From positions 1 through 64,000 of the forward strand of contig NZ_CBFHLV010000003.1 of NCBI RefSeq assembly GCF_965656765.1: DNA of 64,000 bases, written 5' to 3'. Under the pieces are notes generated by a model. It had not been told where the DNA came from. It saw only the letters and a program-made list of their open reading frames with translations, and ran no database searches. The translations under genes and the position numbers were made by a program. The number at the start of each line of letters is the position of its first letter. Position 1 is the first letter of the stretch. Below, one piece after another: positions 1 through 9,344 of this stretch. This DNA is from Marivita sp965656765 (lineage in GTDB: Bacteria; Pseudomonadota; Alphaproteobacteria; Rhodobacterales; Rhodobacteraceae).

Positions 1-25
1 CGCTCTCTTGGTGTTCGGAGGTGCT

Positions 26-958
26 ATGGATCAGATCGTGTCGCATTGTTTGCAGGATGGCGAAACCGAAGTGAAGGTTTTGTCGATGGGTTGTGCTGTA
101 ATGGATTGGATCATTCGTGGTCGGCACGTTGTTCTTGGGTATTTGGACCCGGAACACTATCGCCAGAACCCTGCATCCATGGGAGCGATTTGTGGGCGCG
201 TTGCCAATCGGATTGCACAGGCGCGTTTTGACTTGAACGGGACTGAATACCGTTTGCCAGCCAATGCAGCGCCGCATCACTTGCACGGAGGGCCGCACGG
301 TCTTGCACGGCGCAATTGGGATATGTCGCCGGATGGCACGCGCGCAGTTGAATTCCGTTTGGTGTCCGAAGATGGCGATCAGGGATATCCAGGTCGGGTG
401 GCATTCCGCGTAATCATGCGCCTTGAGGGGGGGCGTTTGACGTGGGACATGCATGCCGTTCCAGATCGAATGACGCCTATCAACCTTGCGCAGCATTTGT
501 ATTTCAATCTCAACGGCGTGGGAACGGTCGCAGATCATGTGCTCAGCGTACAGGCGGACAGATACACGCCGAATGGCCCGGACCAAGTACCATTGGGCCG
601 GATTGAACCTGTTAATGGAACAGATTTTGATTTCCGGACTCCTGTTCGGCTGGGCGATGGTGATGGCTGGGACGGCAATCTGGCTTTGAACAATCACCCC
701 GGCCAGGCCGCCGAGGTTGTGGCACCCGACGGCATGCGGCTAGGGTTGTGGACGGATCAACCGGGCTTGCAAGTATACACGTCAAACAGCCTCAGGCCGG
801 ACCTGCCATCAGGCCCTGGCGCTGAGCATGGGTCTTTTGCTGGGCTGTGCCTCGAGGCTCAGGGCTTTCCGAACGCGGTGAATGTGCCCGACTTTCCGTC
901 GATCTTGTGTTCGCCGGATGCGCCTTACAGGCAGGTCACCTCTATTGAGATTGGGTGA
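26..958 (+). CDS. galM: Aldose 1-epimerase (galactose mutarotase family)
   Basis: Interconverts alpha and beta anomers of free aldoses in the cytoplasm. The 310-residue product has the usual family length and active-site signatures: HHLHGG with His87, QHLYF with His157, and a late catalytic Glu277 in CLEAQGF. An in-frame TTG lies upstream at 8, but the ATG at 26 follows a GGAGG at 17-21 and is preferred. It converges on the uronate dehydrogenase gene 30 bases downstream. It heads a sugar-acid catabolic region, so it probably supplies the anomer used by the neighbouring sugar dehydrogenase. The family call is firm; the sugar is not known. Confidence 0.88.
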   Translation: MDQIVSHCLQDGETEVKVLSMGCAVMDWIIRGRHVVLGYLDPEHYRQNPASMGAICGRVANRIAQARFDLNGTEYRLPANAAPHHLHGGPHGLARRNWDMSPDGTRAVEFRLVSEDGDQGYPGRVAFRVIMRLEGGRLTWDMHAVPDRMTPINLAQHLYFNLNGVGTVADHVLSVQADRYTPNGPDQVPLGRIEPVNGTDFDFRTPVRLGDGDGWDGNLALNNHPGQAAEVVAPDGMRLGLWTDQPGLQVYTSNSLRPDLPSGPGAEHGSFAGLCLEAQGFPNAVNVPDFPSILCSPDAPYRQVTSIEIG

Positions 959-988
959 GGTTGATGATGCGTGACGTCGCGCATGTCA

Positions 989-1789
989 TCAGCTTTCATG
1001 AATGCCATCTCCACAGAACGCGCCACCCTGATAAACTGCAGTTACGTCGTCAGCGGGCGGTGGGTCCATTTCTGCATCGATCTTTTCTCGGAACTTTTCG
1101 CCGTTGTCTTTTGGTTCCCAGCCCAAATAGGCAACTTCGCGATTGTCCCACCAAGACTCACTGTTGGCTGAGGCGCCGTAGATGATCGGGCAACCCAGCC
1201 GTGGCACCGTGAAGACACGTTTGATCAACGCGAAGAAATCGTCGTGGCTCATCCATGTCGCAAGCATGCGGTGATTACGCGGTTCGGGAAAGCAAGAGCC
1301 GATGCGCACACAGGCAGTCTCAATTCCGAATTTGTCATAGTACATGCTGGCCATCGCTTCGCCAAAGACTTTGGAAACGCCGTAGAGCCCGTCGGGGCGC
1401 GTCAACGAGTTGGCATCAAGGCGCTCGGTTTGTTTGTGAAAGCCGATGGCGTGGTTCGAACTGGCAAAGATAATCCGCGGCGTGACCGATGATTTGCGCG
1501 CCGCCTCGTAGAGGTTGAAAACCCCATCGATATTGGCGTTGCGCACGGTCTCCCACGTAGCCTCGACCGATTGACCGCCGAGATGGACAATCCCGTCACA
1601 TCCTTCGACTAAAGCTTCGACCGCGTGTTTGTCACCCAGATCGCAATGAACGATCTCTTCGTGTTCCGCCGCATCTGTCAGTCCGCTCCGGTCGCTTAGC
1701 CGGATTGTTTCGGCAAGCGGCTTTAGTCCTTCGCGGCACACCACGCCAAGGTTTCCGGTCGCGCCAGTGATCAGTAGTTTTTTCAGCAT
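989..1789 (-). CDS. udh: Uronate dehydrogenase (NAD-dependent, extended SDR)
   Basis: Oxidises galacturonate or glucuronate at C1 to the aldaro-lactone with NAD+. The 266-residue protein starts with a Rossmann GATGNLG motif (9-15). It has the SSNHAIG serine region (about 110-116) and the catalytic pair Tyr136/Lys140 in LYGVSK. Length and these blocks match Agrobacterium Udh closely from memory, including the SWWDN segment near the C terminus. The next minus-strand genes upstream encode a lactonase, aldolase-like proteins and a sugar-acid dehydratase, as expected for an oxidative uronate route. The main alternative is another SDR sugar dehydrogenase. Confidence 0.85.
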   Translation of the reverse strand: MLKKLLITGATGNLGVVCREGLKPLAETIRLSDRSGLTDAAEHEEIVHCDLGDKHAVEALVEGCDGIVHLGGQSVEATWETVRNANIDGVFNLYEAARKSSVTPRIIFASSNHAIGFHKQTERLDANSLTRPDGLYGVSKVFGEAMASMYYDKFGIETACVRIGSCFPEPRNHRMLATWMSHDDFFALIKRVFTVPRLGCPIIYGASANSESWWDNREVAYLGWEPKDNGEKFREKIDAEMDPPPADDVTAVYQGGAFCGDGIHES

Positions 1790-1873
1790 CGTGTCCTCAT
1801 CATTTTTACGGGTTGTGTGTGCATTATGTGTTAGGTCTTCTGCGCTATTGCGATGACCATAGTTAGATGCACT

Positions 1874-2755
1874 TTACCCCTGAAACCGCGCTTGGTGCAC
1901 GCCTTGGATGCCAAGACCGGTGATCGCAAAAAGGCTGCCTGCCTCGGGTTGCGGTAGGTCTTCAGTCAAGCCAAGGCTGAGCGATGTGAAAAACAGCGTA
2001 TCCAGATTGCGCCCGCCGAATTGTGGCTTGGTGGGTTTTTCGACCGGCAGGTCGATGGTTTGAACGACTTGGCCGTTCGGCGCGATGCGATACAGTTGCC
2101 ATCCTTCGATCCCTGCCTGCCAATAGTGCCCTTCCGCATCCACAGTGCCGCCATCAGGCCGCCCGGGCATGTCCTTGGTATCAAAGAATACCTCTGGAGT
2201 TCCGGGCGTGCCTGTTTTTGGATCGTAATCGGCAGCGTAGATTGTGCGCACACGTGGGTTGCTGTCGGACCAATATATGCGTTCACCATCAGAGCTGAAT
2301 GCCAAGCCGTTCGTTGTCCAAAAACCGTCTTTCCACGCAGTGACTGTCAAGTCCGGATCCAGCCGGTAAAAGGTTCCGGTGGCGTCTGGGTCGCCCGCAT
2401 CTTTCATGGTGCCAGCCCAAAAACGGCCTTGCAGGTCAGTTCCACCATCATTGAACCGGTTGTCCGGCAGATGCGCTTCTGGGTCTGCGATGTGGCTGCG
2501 CGTATTTGTGTTGGGATCAAAGAACCAAAACCCGGTCTTGGCCGCAACAACAAGTCCGCCGCTCTCGCGGACGGCAAGGCACCCCACGGGTTCGCCAAAT
2601 TTGTATGTGACGTTTTCGCCAGACTCGGGATCAAAGCGGTGTATCAACCCCGCTGGAATATCAACCCACCATAGGCATTGATCGCGGTGGTCCCAGACCG
2701 CGCCTTCGCCGATACGACTGCGGGTTGGTGCCACGCAGGTGATAGTGATGGTCAT
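1874..2755 (-). CDS. SMP-30/gluconolactonase family lactonase
   Basis: Likely hydrolyses a sugar lactone to the free sugar acid using a divalent metal. The 293-residue product is a six-bladed SMP-30 beta-propeller with the expected metal/active-site residues: Glu17 in GEGAVWD, Asn102 in RFNDGG, Asn149 in NGLAFSSD and Asp201 in PDGGTVD. An upstream in-frame start would add 23 residues, but the ATG at 2755 follows a GGGGGAAAG ribosome-binding stretch and matches the usual family N terminus. Its position after the dehydratase cluster and before udh suggests it opens the aldaro-lactone made by Udh or a related aldonolactone. The substrate is inferred. Confidence 0.83.
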   Translation of the reverse strand: MTITITCVAPTRSRIGEGAVWDHRDQCLWWVDIPAGLIHRFDPESGENVTYKFGEPVGCLAVRESGGLVVAAKTGFWFFDPNTNTRSHIADPEAHLPDNRFNDGGTDLQGRFWAGTMKDAGDPDATGTFYRLDPDLTVTAWKDGFWTTNGLAFSSDGERIYWSDSNPRVRTIYAADYDPKTGTPGTPEVFFDTKDMPGRPDGGTVDAEGHYWQAGIEGWQLYRIAPNGQVVQTIDLPVEKPTKPQFGGRNLDTLFFTSLSLGLTEDLPQPEAGSLFAITGLGIQGVHQARFQG

Positions 2756-2899
2756 CTTTCCCCCTTTGAAGACGCGCGGTTCTGATCCGTCGATGTGGGC
2801 CATTAGTGCTGCGCTCGCGGACATGAATTGCGGGCGTCCAGTTTGGTTTCAGCCTGTAAAAGTGTTCTATCATCACACCGTGTGGCTGGTCTTTTGCCT

Positions 2900-3625
2900 T
2901 CAGCGGTTATTCGCTTTTCGCCAGTTTGCGAATTTCTTGAGGTTTTCCTCTTTGGTCGCTGGGTAAAGGCCGATGATCGTCTCGCCGTTTTGGACCTGCT
3001 CAAGTGCAAAGTCTTCATAGGCGGTCATCTCTGTTGCTTCGTCTGCGATCTCGTCGGCCAGATGCGCAGGTATGATGATAATGCTGTCGTCGTCACCAAC
3101 GACGACATCGCCGGGAAAGACCGGTGCGTTGCCGCAGCCAATAGGCACGTTGATATCGATGGCTTCGTTGGTGGTCAGGTTCGTGGGCGAAGATGGGCGG
3201 CTATGGTAGGCTGGCATGTCAAGTTTTGCGATGTTCATGGCATCGCGAAAGCCGCCGTCGGTCACGACGCCAGCACCACCGCGCATCATCAAACGGGTGA
3301 TCAGAATATCACCCGCGCTAGCAGCATAAGCGGATTTCCGACTGTCCATTACCATGACATGACCGGGTGGGCAGGTCTCAATCGCTTTGCGTTGGGGGTG
3401 TTCGGGGTTGCGGAATTCTACCAATTGATTGCGATCTTCGCGGGCTGGCATATAGCGCAGCGTAAAAGCTGGGCCGACCATGTTGCGGCCCTTCTGGGAA
3501 AGAGGGCGAACATCCTGAATGACCTGATTGCGCAGTCCGCGCTTGAAAAGCGCTGTGGCGAGCGTCGCCACCGAGACCCGTTCGAGCTTTGCCTTGGTTT
3601 CAGGTTTGAGCGTGTGTTCTGACAT
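2900..3625 (-). CDS. RraA-like protein (HMG/CHA aldolase superfamily)
   Basis: About 241 residues of the RraA/4-hydroxy-4-methyl-2-oxoglutarate aldolase fold. The active-site loop is recognisable: GAGVVTDGGFRD, with the Arg-Asp pair that binds metal and pyruvate enolate in aldolase members. In sugar-acid operons such proteins are more plausibly pyruvate-releasing aldolases or accessory enzymes than RNase E regulators. The ATG at 3625 has a GGAA about eight bases upstream and overlaps the end of the DHDPS-family gene by 26 bases. An in-frame start at 3658 is possible. A separate aldolase beside a DHDPS-family enzyme is unusual. Confidence 0.78.
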   Translation of the reverse strand: MSEHTLKPETKAKLERVSVATLATALFKRGLRNQVIQDVRPLSQKGRNMVGPAFTLRYMPAREDRNQLVEFRNPEHPQRKAIETCPPGHVMVMDSRKSAYAASAGDILITRLMMRGGAGVVTDGGFRDAMNIAKLDMPAYHSRPSSPTNLTTNEAIDINVPIGCGNAPVFPGDVVVGDDDSIIIIPAHLADEIADEATEMTAYEDFALEQVQNGETIIGLYPATKEENLKKFANWRKANNR

Positions 3626-4538
3626 TTTTTGGTTCCGTCGTTCCGGCCAGCAGGCCATTGTCTTGCATGAAGGATTTGAGCTTTGCGTGCTGCGTTAGAG
3701 TTAGGGGCCAAGCACCTGGCGGCCGCACATCGCCGCAGTCGAGACCCTGCATCTTCAGCGCCGATTTCACGCCGGTCACGTTGGTGCCGCCCATCTCGTC
3801 GGCCCGGATGTCTTCGAAAACGCGCATGTCCGCGATAAGTGCATTGGCTTTCGTATAATCTCCGGCACTGAGCGCATCGCAGATTGCAACTGATCGTTCT
3901 GGCCAGACATTGATCAGGCCGGATGTAAATCCGCGCGCACCCACGGAATAGAGTGCCGGCGCCCAAACCTCGGCCAGTCCGGCCACCCATGTTATGCCCG
4001 GATCACAGGCGTTGATGGCGTCGGAAAGCTTCAAAGGATTAGGTGTCGCCCATTTTACCCCTTTGACACCTTCAACGGTACAGAGTTCGGCAATTGCCGC
4101 TGTGCCAATTGCATCGTTCCGCAGATATAGCATCAGCGGCAAGCCTTGAGCGGCATCGGCGATCCGCTTGAGGTATTCGACCATGCCGCGCGGACTTACA
4201 AATGGGTCGGGCGGCTGATGCACCATGATGGCTGTCGCACCAGCCTTAGCAGACTCGTGCGCCAAATGTATGGCGTCATGTATTCCCCGCCCCACCCCGG
4301 CCAGGACCGGCGCGCGGCCATCGACAAGGTTTGTCACGGCATGAACCATCTCGACTGCTTCGTGCGTGGTCAGGGCATAGAATTCGCCCGTGTTGCCATT
4401 GACCACAGGCATATGCACCCCCGCCACAAGCGCGCGATCAATGATCGGAGCAAGCTTGGCTGGAGCGACAGTGTCTTCTTCGTCAAAGGGTGTGACCAGG
4501 ATTCCCGATATCCCGGCAAGTGCGGTTTCGAGGTCCAT
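3600..4538 (-). CDS. DHDPS/NAL-family 2-keto-3-deoxy sugar-acid dehydratase or aldolase
   Basis: A class I (Schiff-base) TIM-barrel enzyme of 312 residues. It shows the family GNTGEF motif (48-53), a Tyr in LMLYLRN (about 138) and the Schiff-base lysine in GVKWATP (about 162). DHDPS-family members in this setting dehydrate 2-keto-3-deoxy sugar acids to alpha-ketoglutarate semialdehyde (AraD, KdgD types) or cleave them to pyruvate. Its ATG shares one base with the stop of the IlvD/Edd dehydratase (TGATG), indicating translational coupling and a shared pathway. The exact substrate cannot be read from the sequence. Confidence 0.82.
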   Translation of the reverse strand: MDLETALAGISGILVTPFDEEDTVAPAKLAPIIDRALVAGVHMPVVNGNTGEFYALTTHEAVEMVHAVTNLVDGRAPVLAGVGRGIHDAIHLAHESAKAGATAIMVHQPPDPFVSPRGMVEYLKRIADAAQGLPLMLYLRNDAIGTAAIAELCTVEGVKGVKWATPNPLKLSDAINACDPGITWVAGLAEVWAPALYSVGARGFTSGLINVWPERSVAICDALSAGDYTKANALIADMRVFEDIRADEMGGTNVTGVKSALKMQGLDCGDVRPPGAWPLTLTQHAKLKSFMQDNGLLAGTTEPKNVRTHAQT

Positions 4539-6268
4539 CAGTTGATTTCTGGTTCTGGCACAGGCGCGCCAAAATCCGTGCGAAGGAAATCAAAATCACA
4601 GCCCTTGTCGGCCTGTTCCACATGCTGGCTGAACATCTTGCCATAGCCGCGTTCATAACGGGGCGCAGGCGCTTGCCACTTGACCCGTCGTGCGTCCAAT
4701 TCAGCATCAGTCAGATCGACGCGCAAGGTTCGGTTTGGGACGTCTACTTCAATTATGTCGCCGGTTTCGATCAGGGCCAAAGGCCCGCCGACAAAGGCTT
4801 CGGGGGCGACATGCAGAATGCAGGCCCCATAGGACGTGCCGGACATACGGGCGTCCGACATGCGTAGCATATCGCGGTGGCCCTGCTTCAAGAGCGCTTT
4901 CGGCATGGGGATCATGCCCCATTCAGGCATACCCGGTCCGCCCTGTGGCCCCGCGTTGCGCAGCACCAAGACATGGTCAGGCGTCATTGGGTAGTTTTCA
5001 TCGTTGATGATCTCTTTCAGCTGCGCATAGCTGTCGGCGACGATCGCTGGGCCGGTATGGGTTTGGAATTTCTTGTCCATCGCGGCGGGCTTGATGACCG
5101 CCCCATCGGGGGCCAGATTGCCGCGCAGAACAGCAAGCGACCCTTCGTGATAAACTGGGTTGGACAGCGGGCGGATCACATCGTCATTGTAGTTGACCGC
5201 CTCTGAGATGTTTTCTCCCATCGTTTGCCCATTCACGGTCATTGCGGACAGGTCGAGCTTATCGCCCAGTTCCTTCATCAGCGCTGGCAGGCCACCGGCG
5301 TAGAAAAAATCCTCCATCAGGTATTCGGCGCCAGAGGGTCGGATGTTGGCAATCACAGGCGTGGTGCGGCCGATGGCATCCAGATCATCTAAGCCAAGAT
5401 CAATCCCGGCGCGGCGGGCCATCGCAATCAGATGGATGATCGCATTGGTCGAGCAACCGGTAGCCATCGCAACCGTAACTGCGTTGCGGGTGCTTTCCCA
5501 TGTCATGATTTTGTCAGGCGTCAGGTCTTCCCAAACCATTTCCACGGCTCGCCTGCCACAGGCAGCCGCCATACGCTTGTGCCCTGCATCAGGGGCTGGG
5601 ATCGACGATGCACCGGGCAAGGTCAGACCCCAACCATCAGCGATCGACATCATTGTGCTGGCCGTCCCCATGGTCATGCAGGTGCCGTAGCTGCGGGCAA
5701 TGCCGCCTTGCACGCCATCCCATTGGTCTTTGGTGATCGTGCCTGCGCGTCGTTCGTCCCAGTATTTCCAGACGTCGGTCCCGGACCCCAGCGTTTGCCC
5801 GGCGTAATTGCCCCTGAGCATTGCGCCAGCGGGCATGAAGATAAACGGCAAGCCCATGCTGACAGCGCCCATCACTAAGGCTGGTGTGGACTTGTCACAG
5901 CCACCCATCAGGACAACACCATCGATTGGGTGAGAGCGCAGGGTTTCTTCCACTTCAAGAGCGCCCATATTGCGGTAAAGCATCGAAGTTGGTTTGAGGA
6001 ATTGCTCTGAAAAGGAATGCACGGGCATTTCAACCGGCATGCCGCCGGCCTGATACACGCCTTTTTTGACGTATTCGGCACGGTCCCGCAGATGGTGGTG
6101 ACAAGGTGACAAATCAGACCACGTGTTGATAATCGCAATCACCGGTTTGCCTTCCCAATCGGCACCATCCAGTCCCATCTGCATTGCCCGAGAACGATGC
6201 CCCATCGACCGCAGGTCGTCAGGCGCGAACCAGCGGGCAGACCGAAGGTCTTCGGGTTTCTTGGTCAT
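4538..6268 (-). CDS. IlvD/Edd-family sugar-acid dehydratase (L-arabonate dehydratase-like)
   Basis: Dehydrates an aldonic (or aldaric) acid to its 2-keto-3-deoxy derivative. The 576-residue protein carries the three cysteines expected to hold the [2Fe-2S] cluster: Cys56 in SPCHHH, Cys124 in GGCDKSTP and Cys197 in GTCMTMGTAS. The late SDARMSGTSYG block is typical of the IlvD/Edd family. Whole-length resemblance is to L-arabonate dehydratases rather than IlvD or Edd. It is first in the minus-strand operon, with AGGAG upstream of its ATG. The context (Udh, lactonase, DHDPS-family enzyme) leaves open arabonate, xylonate, fuconate or an aldarate as substrate. Confidence 0.86.
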   Translation of the reverse strand: MTKKPEDLRSARWFAPDDLRSMGHRSRAMQMGLDGADWEGKPVIAIINTWSDLSPCHHHLRDRAEYVKKGVYQAGGMPVEMPVHSFSEQFLKPTSMLYRNMGALEVEETLRSHPIDGVVLMGGCDKSTPALVMGAVSMGLPFIFMPAGAMLRGNYAGQTLGSGTDVWKYWDERRAGTITKDQWDGVQGGIARSYGTCMTMGTASTMMSIADGWGLTLPGASSIPAPDAGHKRMAAACGRRAVEMVWEDLTPDKIMTWESTRNAVTVAMATGCSTNAIIHLIAMARRAGIDLGLDDLDAIGRTTPVIANIRPSGAEYLMEDFFYAGGLPALMKELGDKLDLSAMTVNGQTMGENISEAVNYNDDVIRPLSNPVYHEGSLAVLRGNLAPDGAVIKPAAMDKKFQTHTGPAIVADSYAQLKEIINDENYPMTPDHVLVLRNAGPQGGPGMPEWGMIPMPKALLKQGHRDMLRMSDARMSGTSYGACILHVAPEAFVGGPLALIETGDIIEVDVPNRTLRVDLTDAELDARRVKWQAPAPRYERGYGKMFSQHVEQADKGCDFDFLRTDFGAPVPEPEIN

Positions 6269-6312
6269 GGCGGGCTCCTTGGGAAATCGGCTGGGTGTAG
6301 ATCAACAACAGA

Positions 6313-6332
6313 ATGGCAATTATGTCCGCCAT
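6313..6332. promoter_or_regulatory. Possible operator upstream of the sugar-acid operon
   Basis: In the 205-base gap before the IlvD-family gene there is a short inverted repeat, ATGGC-N10-GCCAT, about 45 bases upstream of the start codon. No repressor gene lies in the cluster. It could be a regulator site or chance. Confidence 0.25.
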
Positions 6333-6454
6333 AACAAGGCCGAAAATCCAAGGCCGTTTCCGAGGGCGACGAAGTGGCAGTTGCGGTCGTGTTTGAGCGA
6401 TTGGATCGAACCAGATTTCCGTGTCGAGCGTCGGAACTATGTAGCTGATCGGGC

Positions 6455-6473
6455 GCCGCTTTAATCAAGCGGC
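6455..6473 (-). terminator. Hairpin directly after cueR stop
   Basis: GCCGCTT and AAGCGGC form a perfect 7-bp stem with a 5-base loop immediately after the cueR stop codon. No U-tract follows, so it may act as an mRNA 3'-end stabiliser rather than a classic intrinsic terminator. Confidence 0.4.
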
Positions 6474-6866
6474 CTAATGCTTGCCTGTGGCCAAATCGCT
6501 TAGGATTGGGCAGTCGGGCCGGTTGTCACCGGCACAGCTTTGAACCAGTTCTGATAAGGTGTCCCGCATAGATTGAAGCTGTGAAATCTTGTCTTCGATT
6601 TTGTTCAGATGTGCTTGTGCCAAGTCTTTCACATCGGCGCTTGCCCGAGTTTTGTCATCGTAGAGGGCAAGCAACGTGCGGCAATCCTCAATCGTAAAGC
6701 CCAGCGCGCGAGCGCGCCCGAGAAAGGCCAGTTTATGGAGGTCACTGTCGCGGAACCTGCGATACCCGTTGGTGTCGCGCAGCGGTGTGATAAGGCCGAT
6801 ATCCTCGTAATAGCGAATTGTCTTGGGGGGCAGGCCCGCGCGCTGGGCGACGTCTCCGATGTTCAT
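6474..6866 (-). CDS. cueR: Cu(I)-responsive MerR-family regulator CueR/HmrR
   Basis: Copper-sensing transcription activator of the copper exporter. The 130-residue protein begins with the MerR winged-helix segment (residues 1-70, TIRYYEDIGL) and continues into a dimerisation helix. It ends with the metal-binding loop Cys111-x7-Cys119 (CAGDNRPDC), which has the CueR spacing for monovalent metal. Its ATG overlaps the copA stop by four bases (ATGA), so regulator and pump are translationally coupled, with the regulator downstream of its target. The operator seen before copA would place the regulator under its own control. Confidence 0.92.
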   Translation of the reverse strand: MNIGDVAQRAGLPPKTIRYYEDIGLITPLRDTNGYRRFRDSDLHKLAFLGRARALGFTIEDCRTLLALYDDKTRASADVKDLAQAHLNKIEDKISQLQSMRDTLSELVQSCAGDNRPDCPILSDLATGKH

Positions 6867-9319
6867 GCCGGAGCCTCCTCGAACTTTGGAGATGCCGTGT
6901 CTTGCTGGGCCGGAGCGATATTGCGCAGGCGCAGGGCATTGGTCAAAACAAACACCGAACTGAGCGCCATCGCGCCCGCGCCGAGCATCGGTGACAGCAA
7001 AATCCCAAAGGCTGGATAAAGTACGCCCGCTGCAACGGGGATCAGCGCTGTGTTGTAGGCAAAGGCCCAGAACAGGTTTTGCCGAATGTTGCGCATCGTA
7101 TGGCGCGATACGTCAACGGCGTTAACCACTCCCGAGACACGGCCGGACGCCAATACGATATCGGCCGCTTCGATGGCCACATCGGTGCCCGTTCCGATAG
7201 CCAACCCTATCTCAGCCTCGGCGAGGGCAGGGGCATCGTTGATCCCGTCTCCGACGAAGGCCACAGCGCCGAATTGGTCTCGCAGGGCCTTGATCGCATC
7301 GACCTTACCGTCGGGCAAAACACCCGCCGTGACATGATCAATCCCAAGCTGGCGTGCAATTGCTTCGGCTGCGGCGGAACTGTCGCCCGAGATCATGGCC
7401 ACTTTCAGACCCGCCTCGTGCAGCGCATCTATCGCAGGTTTCGCGCTTGGTTTGATCTGGTCGGCAACGGCAAATACACCAGCCGCTGTTCCATCAATGG
7501 CCGAACAGACAAGCGTATGCCCTTTATCCGAAAACCGCTCGATTGCATCGCCCAACGGGGCGGTGTTGATACCCAGTTCCGTAAGATGTCGTACAGATCC
7601 CACAGCTAGTGTTTGGCCGTCGATCTTGGCAATGAGCCCATATCCCGGCCGCGTTTCGCTGTCCGAAATGGCAGGTACATCAGTCGGAGCTGCTGCCAAA
7701 ATCGCGCGGGCAATGGGATGATCAGAATTCTGTTCGGTAGCCGCTGTGAGTGTCAGAACCTCTTTTGGATCAAACCCCGGCGCGGTGAAACGATCAACCA
7801 AGGTTGGGCGGCCTTCGGTCAGCGTGCCGGTCTTATCGAAGGCGACAACCTTTGCCCCGTCCAGCCTTTGCAGAGCATCACCTTTGCGAAATAGCACACC
7901 AAGTTCGGCGGCGCGCCCGGTTCCGACCATGATGGAAGTCGGCGTAGCCAGACCCATCGCGCAGGGACAGGCGATGATCAGGACGGCGACACCAGAGACC
8001 AGCGCGTAACCAAGCGCGGGCGAGGGCCCGGTGCTTAGCCATGCCAGAACGGTCAATACTGCAATCGCCAGAACGACAGGCACAAAAATGCGCACAACGC
8101 GGTCGGCGAGCGCCTGAATAGGCAGCTTTGCGCCCTGTGCTGTTTGCACCATGTCGATGATCCGGGCGAGGACGGTGTTCGACCCGACCGCCGTGGCAGA
8201 GTAGATCAACGTTTTGCGCCCGTTGATTGTCCCACCCGTCACTAGTTCACCGGTGTGTTTGGCAACCGGCACGGGTTCGCCCGTGATCATCGACTCGTCA
8301 ACGAAAGACTCGCCTTCAGTTACCACGCCATCCACCGCGATTCGCGCGCCGGGCAGCGCTTTGAGCACATCACCTGTTTTTACTTCGGACAGAGGAACCT
8401 CGACATAGACATCTTCGCGCAGCAGCAACACTGTATCGGGGCGCAGACCGATCAAATGCCGGATTGCAGCGCCCGTCCTGCCTTTGGCGCGCGCTTCCAT
8501 CCAACGGCCAGCAAGGATCAGCGTGACGATCACACCCGCCGCTTCGAAATAGACCGCGCGGGTGCCGTCAGGCAGCAAAGAAGGCGCGAAGGTTGCAACG
8601 GTCGAATAGCCCCACGCGGCCAACGTTCCGAGGGCAACAAGACTGTTCATGTCAGGACTGCCCTTGGCCAAAAGCGGTAGGCCGATGCGGAAAAACCGCA
8701 GGCCGGGCCAAGCGAGAACCAGCGTGATGAGCACGAATTGCAGCACCCAGAAGCTTTGCATCCCGAGGCTGCCCATGATCGCGTGATGGAGTGGCGGATA
8801 TAGATGCCCGCCCATTTCAGTGAGAAACACAGGAAAGGTCAAAAACGCCGCAATGAGAGTGTCACGCTTTAGCGGCGGTACCTCGGATGGAGCGGCGGTT
8901 GGTGTCTCGTTGCTTGCTGCCTTGGCGGGGTAACCCACATCAGTGATGGTCGCAGCAAGCGCGTCGGCAGTGACGGCGCCATCAAGGACGGTAACGGATG
9001 CGGCTTGTGTGCCAAGGTTCACGTTGGCAGATAGAACACCAGGCATATCCTCAAGCGCGCGCTCAACGCGGCCGGTGCAGGAGGCACAATTCATTCCGGA
9101 AATGGACAATCTGAACACTGTCTCGCGCGCAGGGTAGCCTGCTGACTCAAGCGCATCGCGCAGTGTTATTGAAGCGACGTCGCCGGTGACAGTCGCCATG
9201 TGATTGGCGATATTCACCGAGGCCTCTTTCACGCCCGGCGCTCCGGCCAAAGTGCGCTCAGCGCGTCCTGCACACCCTGCACAGCTCATATTGTCTACGG
9301 AGAAACGCAGCGTTGTCAT
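6863..9319 (-). CDS. copA: Cu(I)-exporting P1B-type ATPase CopA
   Basis: Inner-membrane pump that exports cytoplasmic Cu(I). Two N-terminal heavy-metal domains carry Cys13-x2-Cys16 and Cys78-x2-Cys81. The transmembrane CPC is at 451-453, the phosphorylated Asp495 in DKTGTLTEG, an HP motif in SDHPIARAIL, and GDGINDAP in the hinge. At 818 residues it has the normal bacterial CopA length with no missing motif. A CueR-type promoter with a 19-base spacer lies 26-56 bases upstream of the start. cueR follows with a 4-base overlap, so the pair is a self-contained copper-resistance operon. Confidence 0.95.
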   Translation of the reverse strand: MTTLRFSVDNMSCAGCAGRAERTLAGAPGVKEASVNIANHMATVTGDVASITLRDALESAGYPARETVFRLSISGMNCASCTGRVERALEDMPGVLSANVNLGTQAASVTVLDGAVTADALAATITDVGYPAKAASNETPTAAPSEVPPLKRDTLIAAFLTFPVFLTEMGGHLYPPLHHAIMGSLGMQSFWVLQFVLITLVLAWPGLRFFRIGLPLLAKGSPDMNSLVALGTLAAWGYSTVATFAPSLLPDGTRAVYFEAAGVIVTLILAGRWMEARAKGRTGAAIRHLIGLRPDTVLLLREDVYVEVPLSEVKTGDVLKALPGARIAVDGVVTEGESFVDESMITGEPVPVAKHTGELVTGGTINGRKTLIYSATAVGSNTVLARIIDMVQTAQGAKLPIQALADRVVRIFVPVVLAIAVLTVLAWLSTGPSPALGYALVSGVAVLIIACPCAMGLATPTSIMVGTGRAAELGVLFRKGDALQRLDGAKVVAFDKTGTLTEGRPTLVDRFTAPGFDPKEVLTLTAATEQNSDHPIARAILAAAPTDVPAISDSETRPGYGLIAKIDGQTLAVGSVRHLTELGINTAPLGDAIERFSDKGHTLVCSAIDGTAAGVFAVADQIKPSAKPAIDALHEAGLKVAMISGDSSAAAEAIARQLGIDHVTAGVLPDGKVDAIKALRDQFGAVAFVGDGINDAPALAEAEIGLAIGTGTDVAIEAADIVLASGRVSGVVNAVDVSRHTMRNIRQNLFWAFAYNTALIPVAAGVLYPAFGILLSPMLGAGAMALSSVFVLTNALRLRNIAPAQQDTASPKFEEAPA

Positions 9320-9344
9320 GGTTCTGATCCTTTGCCTTGAGGAT

